Source: Caulobacter segnis
GTDB lineage: Bacteria; Pseudomonadota; Alphaproteobacteria; Caulobacterales; Caulobacteraceae
Direction of reading: 5' to 3'
DNA length: 64,000 nt
Assembly (NCBI RefSeq): GCF_029543125.1
Contig: NZ_JARQWW010000004.1
Span: 124,001 to 188,000 of the forward strand
Shown: positions 54,771 to 63,428 of the stretch, in pieces
Position numbering within the stretch: position 1 is the first letter of the stretch
Layout of the letters: each line of letters starts with the position of its first letter
Position numbers and translations under genes: made by a program
The notes under the pieces: model-generated
Databases searched by the model: none
What the model saw: the letters and a program-made list of their open reading frames with translations, nothing else
Told to the model about the DNA's origin: nothing

Positions 54771-56384
54771 ATGACCGCAGGCGACTTCACCCGGCGCTCC
54801 ATGCTCGCCGCCGCCATGCTCGGCGCTCCCATGCTCGGAGCCGGCGTCTCACGGGCCGCTGCGCAGGACGAGCCCGTCGTCGAGACCCGCGCCGGCCGCT
54901 ATCGCGGCCGCACGGTGGAGGGCGTTCATGTCTTCAAGGGCATGCGCTACGGAGCGGACACCGCGCAGACGGGCCGCTTCATGCCGCCGCGTGCGCCGGA
55001 AACTTTCGCGGGCGTCCGCGACGCCTTCGACTATGGCGATCAGGCCCCTCAGATCCCCAGCGCCCTGGCCGACGACCGGCCCATGAGCGAGGACTGCCTG
55101 CGCATCAATGTGTGGACGCCGCAGGCCAGCCGCGATCGCAAGCGGCCTGTGATGGTGTGGTTTCACGGCGGCGGCTTCGAAGCCGGCTCCGGCTCCGCCG
55201 CGGTCTATGACGGAACACGCATGGCCAGGCGCGGCGACGTGGTGGTCTGCACCATCAACCATCGCCTCAACGTCCTTGGCTTTTGCGACCTGTCACGGGC
55301 GTTTGGCGACCGCTTCGCCCAGTCGGGCAATGTCGGCTACCTCGACCTCGTCGCCGCCCTGGCCTGGGTGCGCGACAATATCGAGGCCTTCGGCGGAGAC
55401 CCCGACAATGTGATGATCTACGGCCAGTCGGGCGGCGGCCGGAAAGTCAGCATCTGCTTTGCCGGAAAAGAGGCGGCTCCGCTCTTCCACAAGGGCGTCG
55501 TGCAGTCCGGCTCACATCTGATGGTGCAGACCCAGGATCAGTCGGACGCGCTCACCCAGGCCCTGCTCAAGGCGCTCTCCATCGCGCCCGGAGACGTTGC
55601 GGCCCTGCAGGCGGCGCCCCTGCGCGCGCTGATCGTCGCCCAGCGCAAGGTGATCGGCGAGGCTGGCTACAGGTTCGAACCCTGCCTCGACGGCGTCTCT
55701 TTCGAGGCTCATCCCTTCATCCCCAACGCCCCGGCGATCAGCGCCCGCAAGCCGATGATGGTGGGAACGACCCAGACGGAACTGTCCAATCAGCTGGGAC
55801 GCGATCCTTCGGTCTACGTGATGGACGACACGCAGCTGGCGGCGAGATTGGCGAGGTTCATCCCCGCGGAGGATGTCGCCGAGGCCCTTGCGGTCTTCCG
55901 ACGATCGGCTCCGCAAGCCGCCAACAGCGAGCTCTTCTTCCGGATCGTGTCGTGGAAATCCTACATCCGCAACGCGGTGATCATGGGCGAGCGGCGCGCC
56001 GCGCTGAACGGGCCGAACAACCCCACCTGGATGTACCAACTCACCTGGCGCTCTCCGGCCGAAGGCGGCCGACGCCTGAGCCAGCACACGCTGGACCTGC
56101 CGTTCATGTTCGACAATGTCGACAAGGCCGAACACCTTACCGGTCCGGCCAGCGATCAGACGCGGGCCATGACCGAGGCCATGGCCAAATCCTGGCTCGC
56201 CTTCGCCCACACCGGCGATCCCAATCATGCGGGCCTGCCACGATGGCCGACCTATGACGCCAGGCGGCGCTCCACCCTGCTCTTCGACATTCCGGTCGAA
56301 CCGCGGGATGATCCGTTCAGCGCCGAACGCCGCTTCATGGATCGTTATGACCCGGTCCGCGCCACAACCAGCACCGAGGGGTGA
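54771..56384 (+). CDS. Exported type-B carboxylesterase (second)
   Basis: The 537-residue protein is a distant paralogue of the preceding gene. It has a Tat-like signal (TRRSMLAAAMLGAPMLGAG), VFKGMRYGADTAQTGRFMPP, EDCLRINVWTPQ, RPVMVWFHGGGFEAGSG, the nucleophile Ser220 in IYGQSGGGRKV, the acid candidate Glu in VGTTQTELSNQL, and the His candidate in LSQHTLDLPFMFDN. AAGGAG precedes the start. Two non-identical esterases in one operon suggest a substrate with several or stepwise ester bonds. A hairpin overlaps the stop codon. Confidence 0.9.
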   Translation: MTAGDFTRRSMLAAAMLGAPMLGAGVSRAAAQDEPVVETRAGRYRGRTVEGVHVFKGMRYGADTAQTGRFMPPRAPETFAGVRDAFDYGDQAPQIPSALADDRPMSEDCLRINVWTPQASRDRKRPVMVWFHGGGFEAGSGSAAVYDGTRMARRGDVVVCTINHRLNVLGFCDLSRAFGDRFAQSGNVGYLDLVAALAWVRDNIEAFGGDPDNVMIYGQSGGGRKVSICFAGKEAAPLFHKGVVQSGSHLMVQTQDQSDALTQALLKALSIAPGDVAALQAAPLRALIVAQRKVIGEAGYRFEPCLDGVSFEAHPFIPNAPAISARKPMMVGTTQTELSNQLGRDPSVYVMDDTQLAARLARFIPAEDVAEALAVFRRSAPQAANSELFFRIVSWKSYIRNAVIMGERRAALNGPNNPTWMYQLTWRSPAEGGRRLSQHTLDLPFMFDNVDKAEHLTGPASDQTRAMTEAMAKSWLAFAHTGDPNHAGLPRWPTYDARRRSTLLFDIPVEPRDDPFSAERRFMDRYDPVRATTSTEG

Positions 56385-56410
56385 AGGCCGCGCCGGTGCG
56401 CGCGGCCTTC
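56383..56410. terminator. Hairpin between convergent esterase and aceB genes
   Basis: GAAGGCCGCGC and GCGCGGCCTTC form a perfect 11-bp stem with a 6-base loop, overlapping the esterase stop codon and lying just downstream of the aceB stop (convergent). It is very stable and may stop transcription from both sides despite lacking a U-run. Confidence 0.5.
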
Positions 56411-56420
56411 AAACCAGCGC

Positions 56421-58001
56421 TCAGACGATGAGCCCGTAGGCAGGCAATGTCAGGAACTCTTCCAGCTGATCGGCCAGGACCATCCGCGAGAAGAGCTCCA
56501 CGGCGGCGTCCAGGCGTTGCGGCGCGAACCGGGCCCGGATTTCGGCGACCTCCTCGGTGAGGAGCCGCTCGAACAGAGCTCGGTCGATCAGGCCGCCGTC
56601 GTCCAGCGTCGCGCCCAGCTTCACCCATTGCCAAAGCTGCGTGCGGCAGATCTCGGCGGTCGCCGCGTCCTCCATCAGGTTGTAGAGCGGCACGGCGCCC
56701 CGGCCGGCGAGCCAGGCCTCGGTGTAGCGCACGCCCACCCGGATGTTCTCGCGCACCCCGGCGGTCGAGCGATGGCCCGGGTGCAGCTCGAGCATCTGGC
56801 CTTGCGTGATCTCCAGGTCCTCCAGCTTGCGGTCGAGCTGATTGGCCTGGGGCATCAGACGGTCAAACACCTCCAGGGCCACGGGCACCAGATCAGGGTG
56901 CGCCACCCATGTGCCGTCATGTCCCGCGGAGGCTTCGCGCTCCTTGTCGGCGCGGACACGTTCGAACGCCGCGGCGTTGGCCGCCGGGTCGTCCTTGACC
57001 GGAATCTGGGCCGCCATGCCGCCCATGGCGAAGGCGCCCCGGCGATGGCAGGTCTGGATCAGCTTCAGCGAATAGGCGCCGAGGAAGGCCTTGCCCATGA
57101 CCATGGCCGAGCGGTCCGGGGTGAGGAACTCAGGCCGCCGCCCCAGACGCTTGATGAACGAGAAGATGTAGTCCCAGCGCCCGCAGTTGAGGCCGGCGGC
57201 ATGCTCGCGCAGCTCGTAGAGGATTTCGTCCATCTCGAAGGCCGCCGGGATGGTCTCGATCAGCACCGTGGCCTTGATCGACCCCTGCGGGATGCCGAGC
57301 GCCTGCTGGGCGTGGACGAAGACATCGTTCCACAGCCGCGCCTCGAGATGGCTCTCCAGCTTGGGCAGATAGAAGTACGGCCCCGAACCCTGAGCCAGAG
57401 CGGCGCGGGCGTTGTGGAAGAAGTAGAGGCCAAAATCGAACAGCGCGCCGCTGACCGCCTCGCCATCCACCTCCAGGTGACGCTCCGGCAGATGCCAGCC
57501 GCGCGGCCGGACCAGCAGAACCGCCGGGGTGGCTCCCAGGGCGTAGGACTTGCCCGACTTCGCATCGGTGTGGGACAGCGATCCGGCCCAGCGATCCTTC
57601 AGGTTCACCTGGCCGGAGACGACGTTGTCCCAGGTCGGGGCCGTGGCGTCCTCGAAGTCGGCCATGAACACCTTCGCGCCGCTGTTCAGCGCATTGATGA
57701 TCATCTTGCGGTCCACCGGCCCCGTAATCTCCACGCGGCGGTCGAACAGGTCGGCCGGCAGCGGCGCGACCACCCAGTCCGCCGCCCGCACGTCGGCCGT
57801 CTCCGCCAGGAAGTCAGGCAGCTCGCCGGCGTCGAAGCGGGCCTGGCGGGCCTGGCGGGTCTCCAGCAGCGCCTTGCGCCGCGCGTTGAAGCGGCGGTGA
57901 AGGTCGGCCACGAAGCTGATCGCTTCGGGCGTGAGCACTTCAGCGGCGCGGCCTTCGACCGGCCCGACGACTTGGTGATGGGCGGCGTGGTCCAGGGGCA
58001 T
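56421..58001 (-). CDS. aceB: Malate synthase A
   Basis: The 526-residue enzyme condenses glyoxylate and acetyl-CoA to malate. Hallmarks of the A form: VFMADFEDATAPTWDNVVSGQVNLKDR (in part), GATPAVLLVRPRGWHLPERHLEVDGE, YFYLPKLESHLEARLWNDVF, ATVLIETIPAAFEMDEILYELREHAAGLNCGRWDYIFSFIK (in pieces) and MGGMAAQIPVKDDPAAN. GGAG stands before the start. It is separated from aceA by a small conserved-looking gene, all on one strand, so they form the glyoxylate-shunt operon. Confidence 0.96.
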   Translation of the reverse strand: MPLDHAAHHQVVGPVEGRAAEVLTPEAISFVADLHRRFNARRKALLETRQARQARFDAGELPDFLAETADVRAADWVVAPLPADLFDRRVEITGPVDRKMIINALNSGAKVFMADFEDATAPTWDNVVSGQVNLKDRWAGSLSHTDAKSGKSYALGATPAVLLVRPRGWHLPERHLEVDGEAVSGALFDFGLYFFHNARAALAQGSGPYFYLPKLESHLEARLWNDVFVHAQQALGIPQGSIKATVLIETIPAAFEMDEILYELREHAAGLNCGRWDYIFSFIKRLGRRPEFLTPDRSAMVMGKAFLGAYSLKLIQTCHRRGAFAMGGMAAQIPVKDDPAANAAAFERVRADKEREASAGHDGTWVAHPDLVPVALEVFDRLMPQANQLDRKLEDLEITQGQMLELHPGHRSTAGVRENIRVGVRYTEAWLAGRGAVPLYNLMEDAATAEICRTQLWQWVKLGATLDDGGLIDRALFERLLTEEVAEIRARFAPQRLDAAVELFSRMVLADQLEEFLTLPAYGLIV

Positions 58002-58018
58002 TCTTGGCTCTCCGAAGA

Positions 58019-58243
58019 TCAGGACGCGGCGGTCGCGCCACGAACGGTCGGGACGATCTGGTCGCCCCAGTTGCCCGCTCCGTCGTGGATGCGCGAGGTC
58101 CGCACCAGTTCGACGGAATAGCCTGCTTCCGTGGCGCGGCGAACCGCTTCGTTGAGACGGTGGACCGCCTCGGCGACCCGGTGGACGGCGCGCTGCTCGT
58201 CGCTGGGATCGGGCATGGGCGTGGGGGAAAATTGCAGTTCCAT
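58019..58243 (-). CDS. Small protein between aceA and aceB
   Basis: The 74-residue cytoplasmic protein starts at an ATG preceded by GGGAG. It has a helical N-terminal half (DEQRAVHRVAEAVHRLNEAVRRATEAGYSVELV) and a short C-terminal segment (HDGAGNWGDQIVPTVRGA). It is 12 bases after aceA and 17 before aceB, so it is translated within the operon. I do not recognise a named family; its position suggests a role linked to the shunt. Confidence 0.7.
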   Translation of the reverse strand: MELQFSPTPMPDPSDEQRAVHRVAEAVHRLNEAVRRATEAGYSVELVRTSRIHDGAGNWGDQIVPTVRGATAAS

Positions 58244-58255
58244 GGTGCGTGCTCC

Positions 58256-59881
58256 CTATTCGGCCGCGAACTGGTTCATGGTGTTGGCGTGGCCGCCCGC
58301 CTTCAGGGCGCGCTCGCCGGCGACCATCTCCTTGAAGGTGTCGCCAAGGTCCGAGCCCACCTCGTGCTGGTGCTTCACGGCGGAGACGCCGCGGCGGATC
58401 TCCTCGCGCTGGACCGAATTGACATAGGCCTTCATGCGATCGTCGCCGAAGTAGCCGCGCGACAGCTCGTCCATGCTCTTGGCGGTGAGGTGGAAGGTCG
58501 GCAGGGTGATGAGGTTGTGGAACACCCCCGCGCGGGCGGCGATGTCCACCTGGAAACGCGCCAGGCGTTCATCGGCCTCGCGGCCCAGATCCGTGCCGTC
58601 GAACTCGGCCGACATCAGGGACGCGCCCTCGGGATAGCTGTCCTGATGGATCTTGCCCTCGGCCACCCACTGGGCGCGGACCTGGTTGCGCAGGTTCAGG
58701 GTCCAGTTGAAGGACGGCGAATTGTTGTAGGTCAGCTTGGCGTTGGGCACGACCTTGCGGATCTCGGCCACCATGGAGGCGATCTCGTCGACATTGGGGG
58801 TGTCGGTTTCGATCCACAGAAGGTCGGCGCCGCCGTCGGTGAGCGAGGCGATGCAATCCTCGACCACGCGGGCCCGGCCCGACCCTTCCTGGAAGGCGAA
58901 GAGGCCGTTGGGCATGCGCACCGGGCGGACGAAGTCGCCGTCCTTGTAGATCGCAAGCTCGCCGTCGCGCAGCGGTGCGTCCGTGGTGATCGGCTCGGTC
59001 TTCAGCCATTTGATATAGTCGGCGGCATGGTCGCCGTCGGCCTGGCTGACCGGCACCTTCTGGGTCAGACCCGCGCCCAGGCTGTCGGTGCGGGCGACGA
59101 TGACCCCCTCGTCGACGCCCAGCTCCTCGAAGGCCAGGCGGCAGGCGCGCAGCTTTTCGATGAAGTCCTCGCGGGGCACGGTGACCTTGCCGTCCTGGTG
59201 CCCGCATTGCTTGGCGTCGGAGACCTGGTTCTCGATCTGCAGGCAGCAGGCGCCGGCCTTGATCATCTCCTTGGCCAGCAGATAGGTGGCGTGCTCGTTG
59301 CCAAAGCCCGCGTCGATGTCGGCGATGATCGGCACCACGTGGGTCTCGAAGCCGTCGATGGCCCTGATCGCCGCCTGCTGGGCGACGGCGTCGCCCTCCT
59401 GGCGCGCCTTCTTGAGCGCCTTGAAGAGGTCGTTGACGGCCACTTCGTCCGCCTGGCGCAGGGAGACGTAGATCTCCTCGATCAGGTCGACCACCGAGGT
59501 CTTCTCATGCATCGACTGGTCCGGCAGGTGGCCAAAGCGGTTGCGAAGCCCGGCCACCATCCAGCCCGACAGATAGACGTAAGCCCCCTTGGTCGTGCCG
59601 CGCAGGCGCTTGACCGACTTGATCATCTGCTGGGCGTGGAAGCCGGACCAGCAGCCAAGGGACTGGGTGAACTTCGACGGATCGGCGTCATAGGCGGCCA
59701 TGTCGGCGCGCATGACCGGCGCCATGGCCCGGGCGATGTCCAGGTGGGTTGGGAAGGTGTTCTGCAGGCGCAGCTGGATGATGTCGTCGATGGCGACGCC
59801 GCCAGGCGTGGCGCCTTGCGGATAGCGCCGCATAAGCTCGTCGCGATGCTCGGCGTAGGTCTTGCGCGTGGTCATGGTCAT
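58256..59881 (-). CDS. aceA: Isocitrate lyase (large type)
   Basis: The 541-residue enzyme cleaves isocitrate to glyoxylate and succinate. It has the active-site loop DAKQCGHQDGKVTVPREDF (K-Q-C-G-H in place of the KKCGH of E. coli), SVVDLIEEIYVSL, VPIIADIDAGFGNEHATYLLAKEMI, LQIENQVSD and NNSPSFNWTLNLRNQ. The length of about 540 is that of the long bacterial isoform rather than the 430-residue E. coli form. The start follows AAGGATCG. It is the first gene of the shunt operon and divergent from the regulator at 60018. Confidence 0.96.
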   Translation of the reverse strand: MTMTTRKTYAEHRDELMRRYPQGATPGGVAIDDIIQLRLQNTFPTHLDIARAMAPVMRADMAAYDADPSKFTQSLGCWSGFHAQQMIKSVKRLRGTTKGAYVYLSGWMVAGLRNRFGHLPDQSMHEKTSVVDLIEEIYVSLRQADEVAVNDLFKALKKARQEGDAVAQQAAIRAIDGFETHVVPIIADIDAGFGNEHATYLLAKEMIKAGACCLQIENQVSDAKQCGHQDGKVTVPREDFIEKLRACRLAFEELGVDEGVIVARTDSLGAGLTQKVPVSQADGDHAADYIKWLKTEPITTDAPLRDGELAIYKDGDFVRPVRMPNGLFAFQEGSGRARVVEDCIASLTDGGADLLWIETDTPNVDEIASMVAEIRKVVPNAKLTYNNSPSFNWTLNLRNQVRAQWVAEGKIHQDSYPEGASLMSAEFDGTDLGREADERLARFQVDIAARAGVFHNLITLPTFHLTAKSMDELSRGYFGDDRMKAYVNSVQREEIRRGVSAVKHQHEVGSDLGDTFKEMVAGERALKAGGHANTMNQFAAE

Positions 59882-59984
59882 CGATCCTTGCTGGCGCCCG
59901 GGGCGTCCGTTTCGTGGCGATGACCTTGGCGGGACAGGCGGCGCGAGGCGAACCTATTGAAGCCAAGTTGAAATGATTTTACTC

Positions 59985-60016
59985 TGTCACTTCTGTAAAT
60001 TTTTTACACGGTGACA
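59985..60016. promoter_or_regulatory. Nested dyads in the aceA/regulator intergenic region
   Basis: TGTCAC (59985-59990) and GTGACA (60011-60016) flank TGTAAA-TTT-TTTACA (59994-60008). The two dyads are almost concentric and lie directly in front of the regulator GTG start. The region is AT-rich. It is a good candidate site for autoregulation and for control of aceA. Confidence 0.5.
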
Positions 60017-60017
60017 T

Positions 60018-61436
60018 GTGGCCGGTGACAAGAAGCTGTTTCTGGGCGGACGCCTGCGTCGCCTGCGCCGGGACCTGGGGCTGACCCAGTCGGCCACCGC
60101 CGAGCAACTGGGCGTGTCCGCCAGCTATCTCAATCTTCTTGAACGCAACCAGCGGCCGGTCACCGCCCAGGTCCTGCTGCGGATGGCTGAAGCCTTCGAC
60201 ATCGATCTGAGGGCGCTCTCCACCGACGATCCGGGCGGCGGCGCGGGCCTGGAGGAGGTGTTCGCCGACGGGATGTTCGCCGACCTGCGCGTCAGCCGGC
60301 ACGACATCGCCGAATTGCTCGAGGCCTCGCCGGATCTGAGCGAGGCCATCATCCGCCTCTATCGCGGCTATCTGGACCGCGGCCGGCTGATCGATCTGGG
60401 CGCCGTGGAGCGCAATGGCGAGACCGCAGCCGGAACGTCCCAGCCCACCGACTGGGTGCGCGATCTGGCGGCCTCGCACCGCAACTACTTCGAAGAGCTC
60501 GAGGGCCTGGCTGAAGCCTTGTCCAGGGCGCTGAACGCCGATCCGCAAGACCTCGGCCCGGGGCTGCGCGAACGACTTCAGCAAGCCCACGGCGTGCAGA
60601 CCCGGGTCATGCCCGCCGAGGTGATGAGCGCCTCGCTGCGCCGGTACGACCATCACCGCAAGCGCCTGATGCTGTCGGAGACCCTCTCCCCGGCCAGCCG
60701 CACCTTCTCCATGGCCTATCAGCTTGGGCTGCTGGAGCACGGCGGCGACCTCAACGCCCTGGCCGACCGGCTGACGCCGCCCGACCGCGCTTCGCGTCAG
60801 CTGCTGAAGGTGTTCCTGGCCAACTATCTGGCGGCGGCGGTCATGACGCCCTACGGACCCTTCCTGGAGGCCATGGAGGCCACGGGCTACGACATCGAGC
60901 GGGTTCGGGCGCGCTTCGGACTGAGCTTTGAACAGGCCGCCCAGCGGCTGACCACCCTGGGGCGGTCCGGCCAACGCGGCGTGCCCTTCTTCATGGTGCG
61001 CGTGGACGCGGCGGGCAACATCTCCAAGCGCTTCGCCGCCGGCGCCTTTCCGTTCTCGCGGTTCGGCGGCACCTGCCCGCGCTGGAACATCCACGACAGC
61101 TTCAAGACCCCCGGGCGGATGGTCACCCAGATCATCGAGACGCCGGATGGCGAGCGGTACTTCACGCTCGCGCGCACGGTGCGGCGGATCGCGGGCCTGC
61201 ATTCGGGCCAGGAAGATCAGCTGGCCATCGGCCTGGGCTGCGAGCTGCGCTACGCCAGCAAGCTGGCCTACGCGCGCGGCCTCGACCTCACCTCTCCCGT
61301 GGTGACCGAGGTGGGGCCTGCCTGCCGGATCTGCGAACGCCCCGCCTGCCCGCAACGGGCCGCCGCCCCGATCAACCGCACCATGCTGATTGACGAGATG
61401 AACAAGCCCGTCTCTCCATTCGCCTTCATCGCCTGA
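60018..61436 (+). CDS. XRE-family short-chain fatty-acyl regulator (ScfR/RamB-like, DUF2083)
   Basis: The 472-residue protein has an N-terminal HTH (LRRLRRDLGLTQSATAEQLGVSASYLNLLERNQRPVTAQVLLRMAEAFDIDL in pieces), an IrrE/ImmA-like middle (FSMAYQLGLLEHGG, ASRQLLKVFLANYLAAAVMTPYGPFLEAMEATGYDIERV in pieces) and a DUF2083 C-terminus with VGPACRICERPACPQRAAAPI. Such regulators control the glyoxylate shunt and propionate/acetate genes in response to acyl-CoA. No HExxH is seen, so it is not a protease. The start is GTG; an ATG two bases earlier is out of frame. It is divergent from aceA. Confidence 0.92.
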   Translation: MAGDKKLFLGGRLRRLRRDLGLTQSATAEQLGVSASYLNLLERNQRPVTAQVLLRMAEAFDIDLRALSTDDPGGGAGLEEVFADGMFADLRVSRHDIAELLEASPDLSEAIIRLYRGYLDRGRLIDLGAVERNGETAAGTSQPTDWVRDLAASHRNYFEELEGLAEALSRALNADPQDLGPGLRERLQQAHGVQTRVMPAEVMSASLRRYDHHRKRLMLSETLSPASRTFSMAYQLGLLEHGGDLNALADRLTPPDRASRQLLKVFLANYLAAAVMTPYGPFLEAMEATGYDIERVRARFGLSFEQAAQRLTTLGRSGQRGVPFFMVRVDAAGNISKRFAAGAFPFSRFGGTCPRWNIHDSFKTPGRMVTQIIETPDGERYFTLARTVRRIAGLHSGQEDQLAIGLGCELRYASKLAYARGLDLTSPVVTEVGPACRICERPACPQRAAAPINRTMLIDEMNKPVSPFAFIA

Positions 61437-61714
61437 TCGCGGTCATTCCGCGGGCATGGCCGCGTGGGTCATGGCGCGCAGGCAAAGCGCCTGGTTCCAA
61501 CTCGCGAGATCAGCTGTTTGCCTGCCGACAAGCTCCAGCTGCGCCATCGCCCCTATCGGAGGATCGACCGGCGTCGAACCGGGCATGGCTGGTGTTCACG
61601 CCGACGCCCATGCGGACCGGGCAGCGGCGCAACGCATGCACGATCGCCCGCGGCGAAGCCAGGGTCTGCCTCGTCGCCTGCCATCCAGCCGCCGGCGGTC
61701 TCCCGGCCTTTGCC
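61437..61714. other. Non-coding stretch between ScfR-like and DUF805 genes
   Basis: The 278-base gap lies between convergent genes. Open frames here are random consequences of high GC, lacking ribosome binding sites and conserved residues. Nothing else was recognised. Confidence 0.3.
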
Positions 61715-62215
61715 TCAAGCCGCCGGCGGCGGCGCGTCCGATGGCGGGGCCGGCGGGGGGCTGTCGAACTGGCTGCGGGTGGGGGCGGGGCCGTACTGGT
61801 TGGGACCGGCGTCGCCCCTGGACAGGCCGACCCATAGCAGGAAGGCCAGGTAAATCAGGCTGATGATGCTGATCAGGCCGAACAGACCGCTGAAGGCCGC
61901 CATGGCCATGAACGGGTCGCCCCCCCACAGGCTGGCCATCAGCACGCCCATGCTGGTCATGATGACCCCGACGGTCCCGATGATCATGCACAGGGCCATG
62001 GGCGCCACCTGCAGCCAGCCGCTCTTGCCAAAATCATGCAGGCGCTTGGCGGTCAGGGCGATGGCGCACCAGATCAGCGCCAGGCTGACGAACCAGCCAA
62101 TGATCGGGACCAGGCCCGCGACGATGTTGGCGCCGAACAGGATCAGCAGGCCGATCCAGAAATCCTTCTGACCGATCCGGTTGTCGGTCGAGAAGAACAA
62201 GAACTTCCAGTCCAT
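61715..62215 (-). CDS. DUF805 membrane protein
   Basis: The 166-residue protein starts MDWKFLFFSTDNRIGQKDFWIG, the typical DUF805 beginning, and has about four transmembrane helices: LLILFGANIVAGLVPIIGWFV, LALIWCAIALTAKRLHDFGKSGW (with the conserved KRLHDFGKSGW), an MALCMIIGTVGVIMTS helix and LISIISLIYLAFLLWVG. It ends in a proline-rich cytoplasmic tail. GAGGGG precedes the start; the frame is open further upstream without conserved residues. Function is unknown. Confidence 0.88.
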   Translation of the reverse strand: MDWKFLFFSTDNRIGQKDFWIGLLILFGANIVAGLVPIIGWFVSLALIWCAIALTAKRLHDFGKSGWLQVAPMALCMIIGTVGVIMTSMGVLMASLWGGDPFMAMAAFSGLFGLISIISLIYLAFLLWVGLSRGDAGPNQYGPAPTRSQFDSPPPAPPSDAPPPAA

Positions 62216-62371
62216 AAAGCCCCTCGTTTTCTTGCCGCGCCCGTCCCCGGCACGCGCCCAAACGGCCCGCCGGCCACCGGCGGGAGCCACCCCCTCGAAA
62301 AGCTTTACCATGTAATTTGAAGAGGCGCGCCATCGCCGCGCGTCGGCGCGTCGAGGTCGCGCGCCCCCTCG

Positions 62372-62455
62372 TCAGCGCCGCAACATGTGCAGCACCGCCG
62401 CCAGGGCGAGCAGGGCGAAGACAAAGAGAAGCGTAAAAGCCAGCAGCTCGTTCAT
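62372..62455 (-). CDS. Predicted 27-residue single-span membrane protein
   Basis: A very short frame, ATG at 62455 to TGA at 62372, encodes MNELLAFTLLFVFALLA-LAAVLHMLRR: an acidic start, one hydrophobic helix of about 18 residues and a basic end. GGAGGA stands at ideal distance before the ATG. Size, composition and ribosome binding site fit the small KdpF/CydX-like membrane peptides common in bacteria. It lies between the DUF805 gene and the pseudogene on the same strand. The partner, if any, is unknown. Confidence 0.5.
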   Translation of the reverse strand: MNELLAFTLLFVFALLALAAVLHMLRR

Positions 62456-62676
62456 GACCGATCCTCCAGAGGTCCGGCCTCGGCCGGGATGTGATTTGAG
62501 GGTCGATTGTGCGCGGGTCCTGACGCCCGTGAGGAAGATCGCACTTATCCCCTCCCCTCGCCCGCCGAAGCGATGGGGTCAGGCCGGGGCGGCGGCTGAT
62601 CGACGCGGCGCCGCGGACGGTGTCCCTGGTGCTGCCGGAGCGAAGTTCCGGATAGCGGGTCAATGCCCTGCGAGGG

Positions 62677-63254
62677 CTACAGGGCGATGATCGCCTCATA
62701 GAAGGTCGCCGCCAAAAGGACGGCGCAATAAAGAGCCAGAGCCAGCGCATTGATGCGCCGGTCCTTAACGACACAGATCAGCACCATGGGCGCCGTCCAC
62801 GCTGCGATGAAGAGCAGGAAGGCGGTCGATGTCGCTTGCCTGAAATGGTCGTGCTGGCCCGCTATCAGGGGAAGGACGAACGCGCTGAGGAGGTTGGCGG
62901 TGATGCTTGCGGCGAAGACCAGCCGCTTGCGCCATCGTAGTAGGCGTCCATCGTCTCCCACTCCTCCGGATGATCAGGGAAGATGAGGGAGGCGGCCAGG
63001 TAATAGATCGCGGCGATCGCAAGGGCGACCGTCAGGACCGCGGCATTGACCGGGACGTTCTGATAGCCGTTCCAGGTGTCGGTCCAGAACTGGATCAGAT
63101 CCAGCAGGATGAAGAGCGCCAGCAACGGGGTGCAATAGCCCAGCCGGATCTGACTGCGCGCGCGCAGCAATTTCGCAAAGCCGCTCACGACTTCGACCAC
63201 CGCGAGCCCGAGGATCAGGCCTTAGAAACCAAAGAAGAACTCGAACGTGCTCAT
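62677..63254 (-). pseudogene. Broken membrane-protein gene (in-frame stop and frameshift)
   Basis: From ATG 63254 the frame reads MSTFEFFFGF, then TAA (63224-63222), then continues in the same frame GLILGLAVVEVVSGFAKLLRARSQIRLG. A few more membrane segments follow (LLALFILLDLIQFW, VLTVALAIAAIYYLAASLIF). After DAYYD, near 62943, the coding frame shifts by one base and proceeds WRKRLVFAASITANLLSAFVLPLIAG to a TAG at 62677. A lost C in GACTGGCGC explains the shift and a TAC to TAA change the stop. Repaired, it would be a multi-span membrane protein of about 190 residues, resembling hypothetical proteins of Caulobacter. Sequencing error cannot be excluded. Confidence 0.7.
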
Positions 63255-63428
63255 GGTCGCCCCCCGGCCCAGACGTAAAAGCTAGTCGGGATTTCGTCCG
63301 CTGCCGAGCCGATTTCACGCGAGGGTTGTCGCAAGTGGGCTTCCCCACGCCGCCGGCTCAGCGGGGGCATTTTGGAACGTAGGCGTCATTGGCCTAAGAG
63401 ACCATGTTCCCGCTACGAAAGGCCCCCC

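Noticed and set aside
58004..59923. A 639-codon plus-strand frame opposite aceA
   Set aside because: Shadow of isocitrate lyase; no conserved features.
60018..61436. Active ImmA/IrrE-type metalloprotease
   Set aside because: No HExxH motif is seen; the DUF2083 C-terminus and the aceA neighbour point to a transcription regulator.
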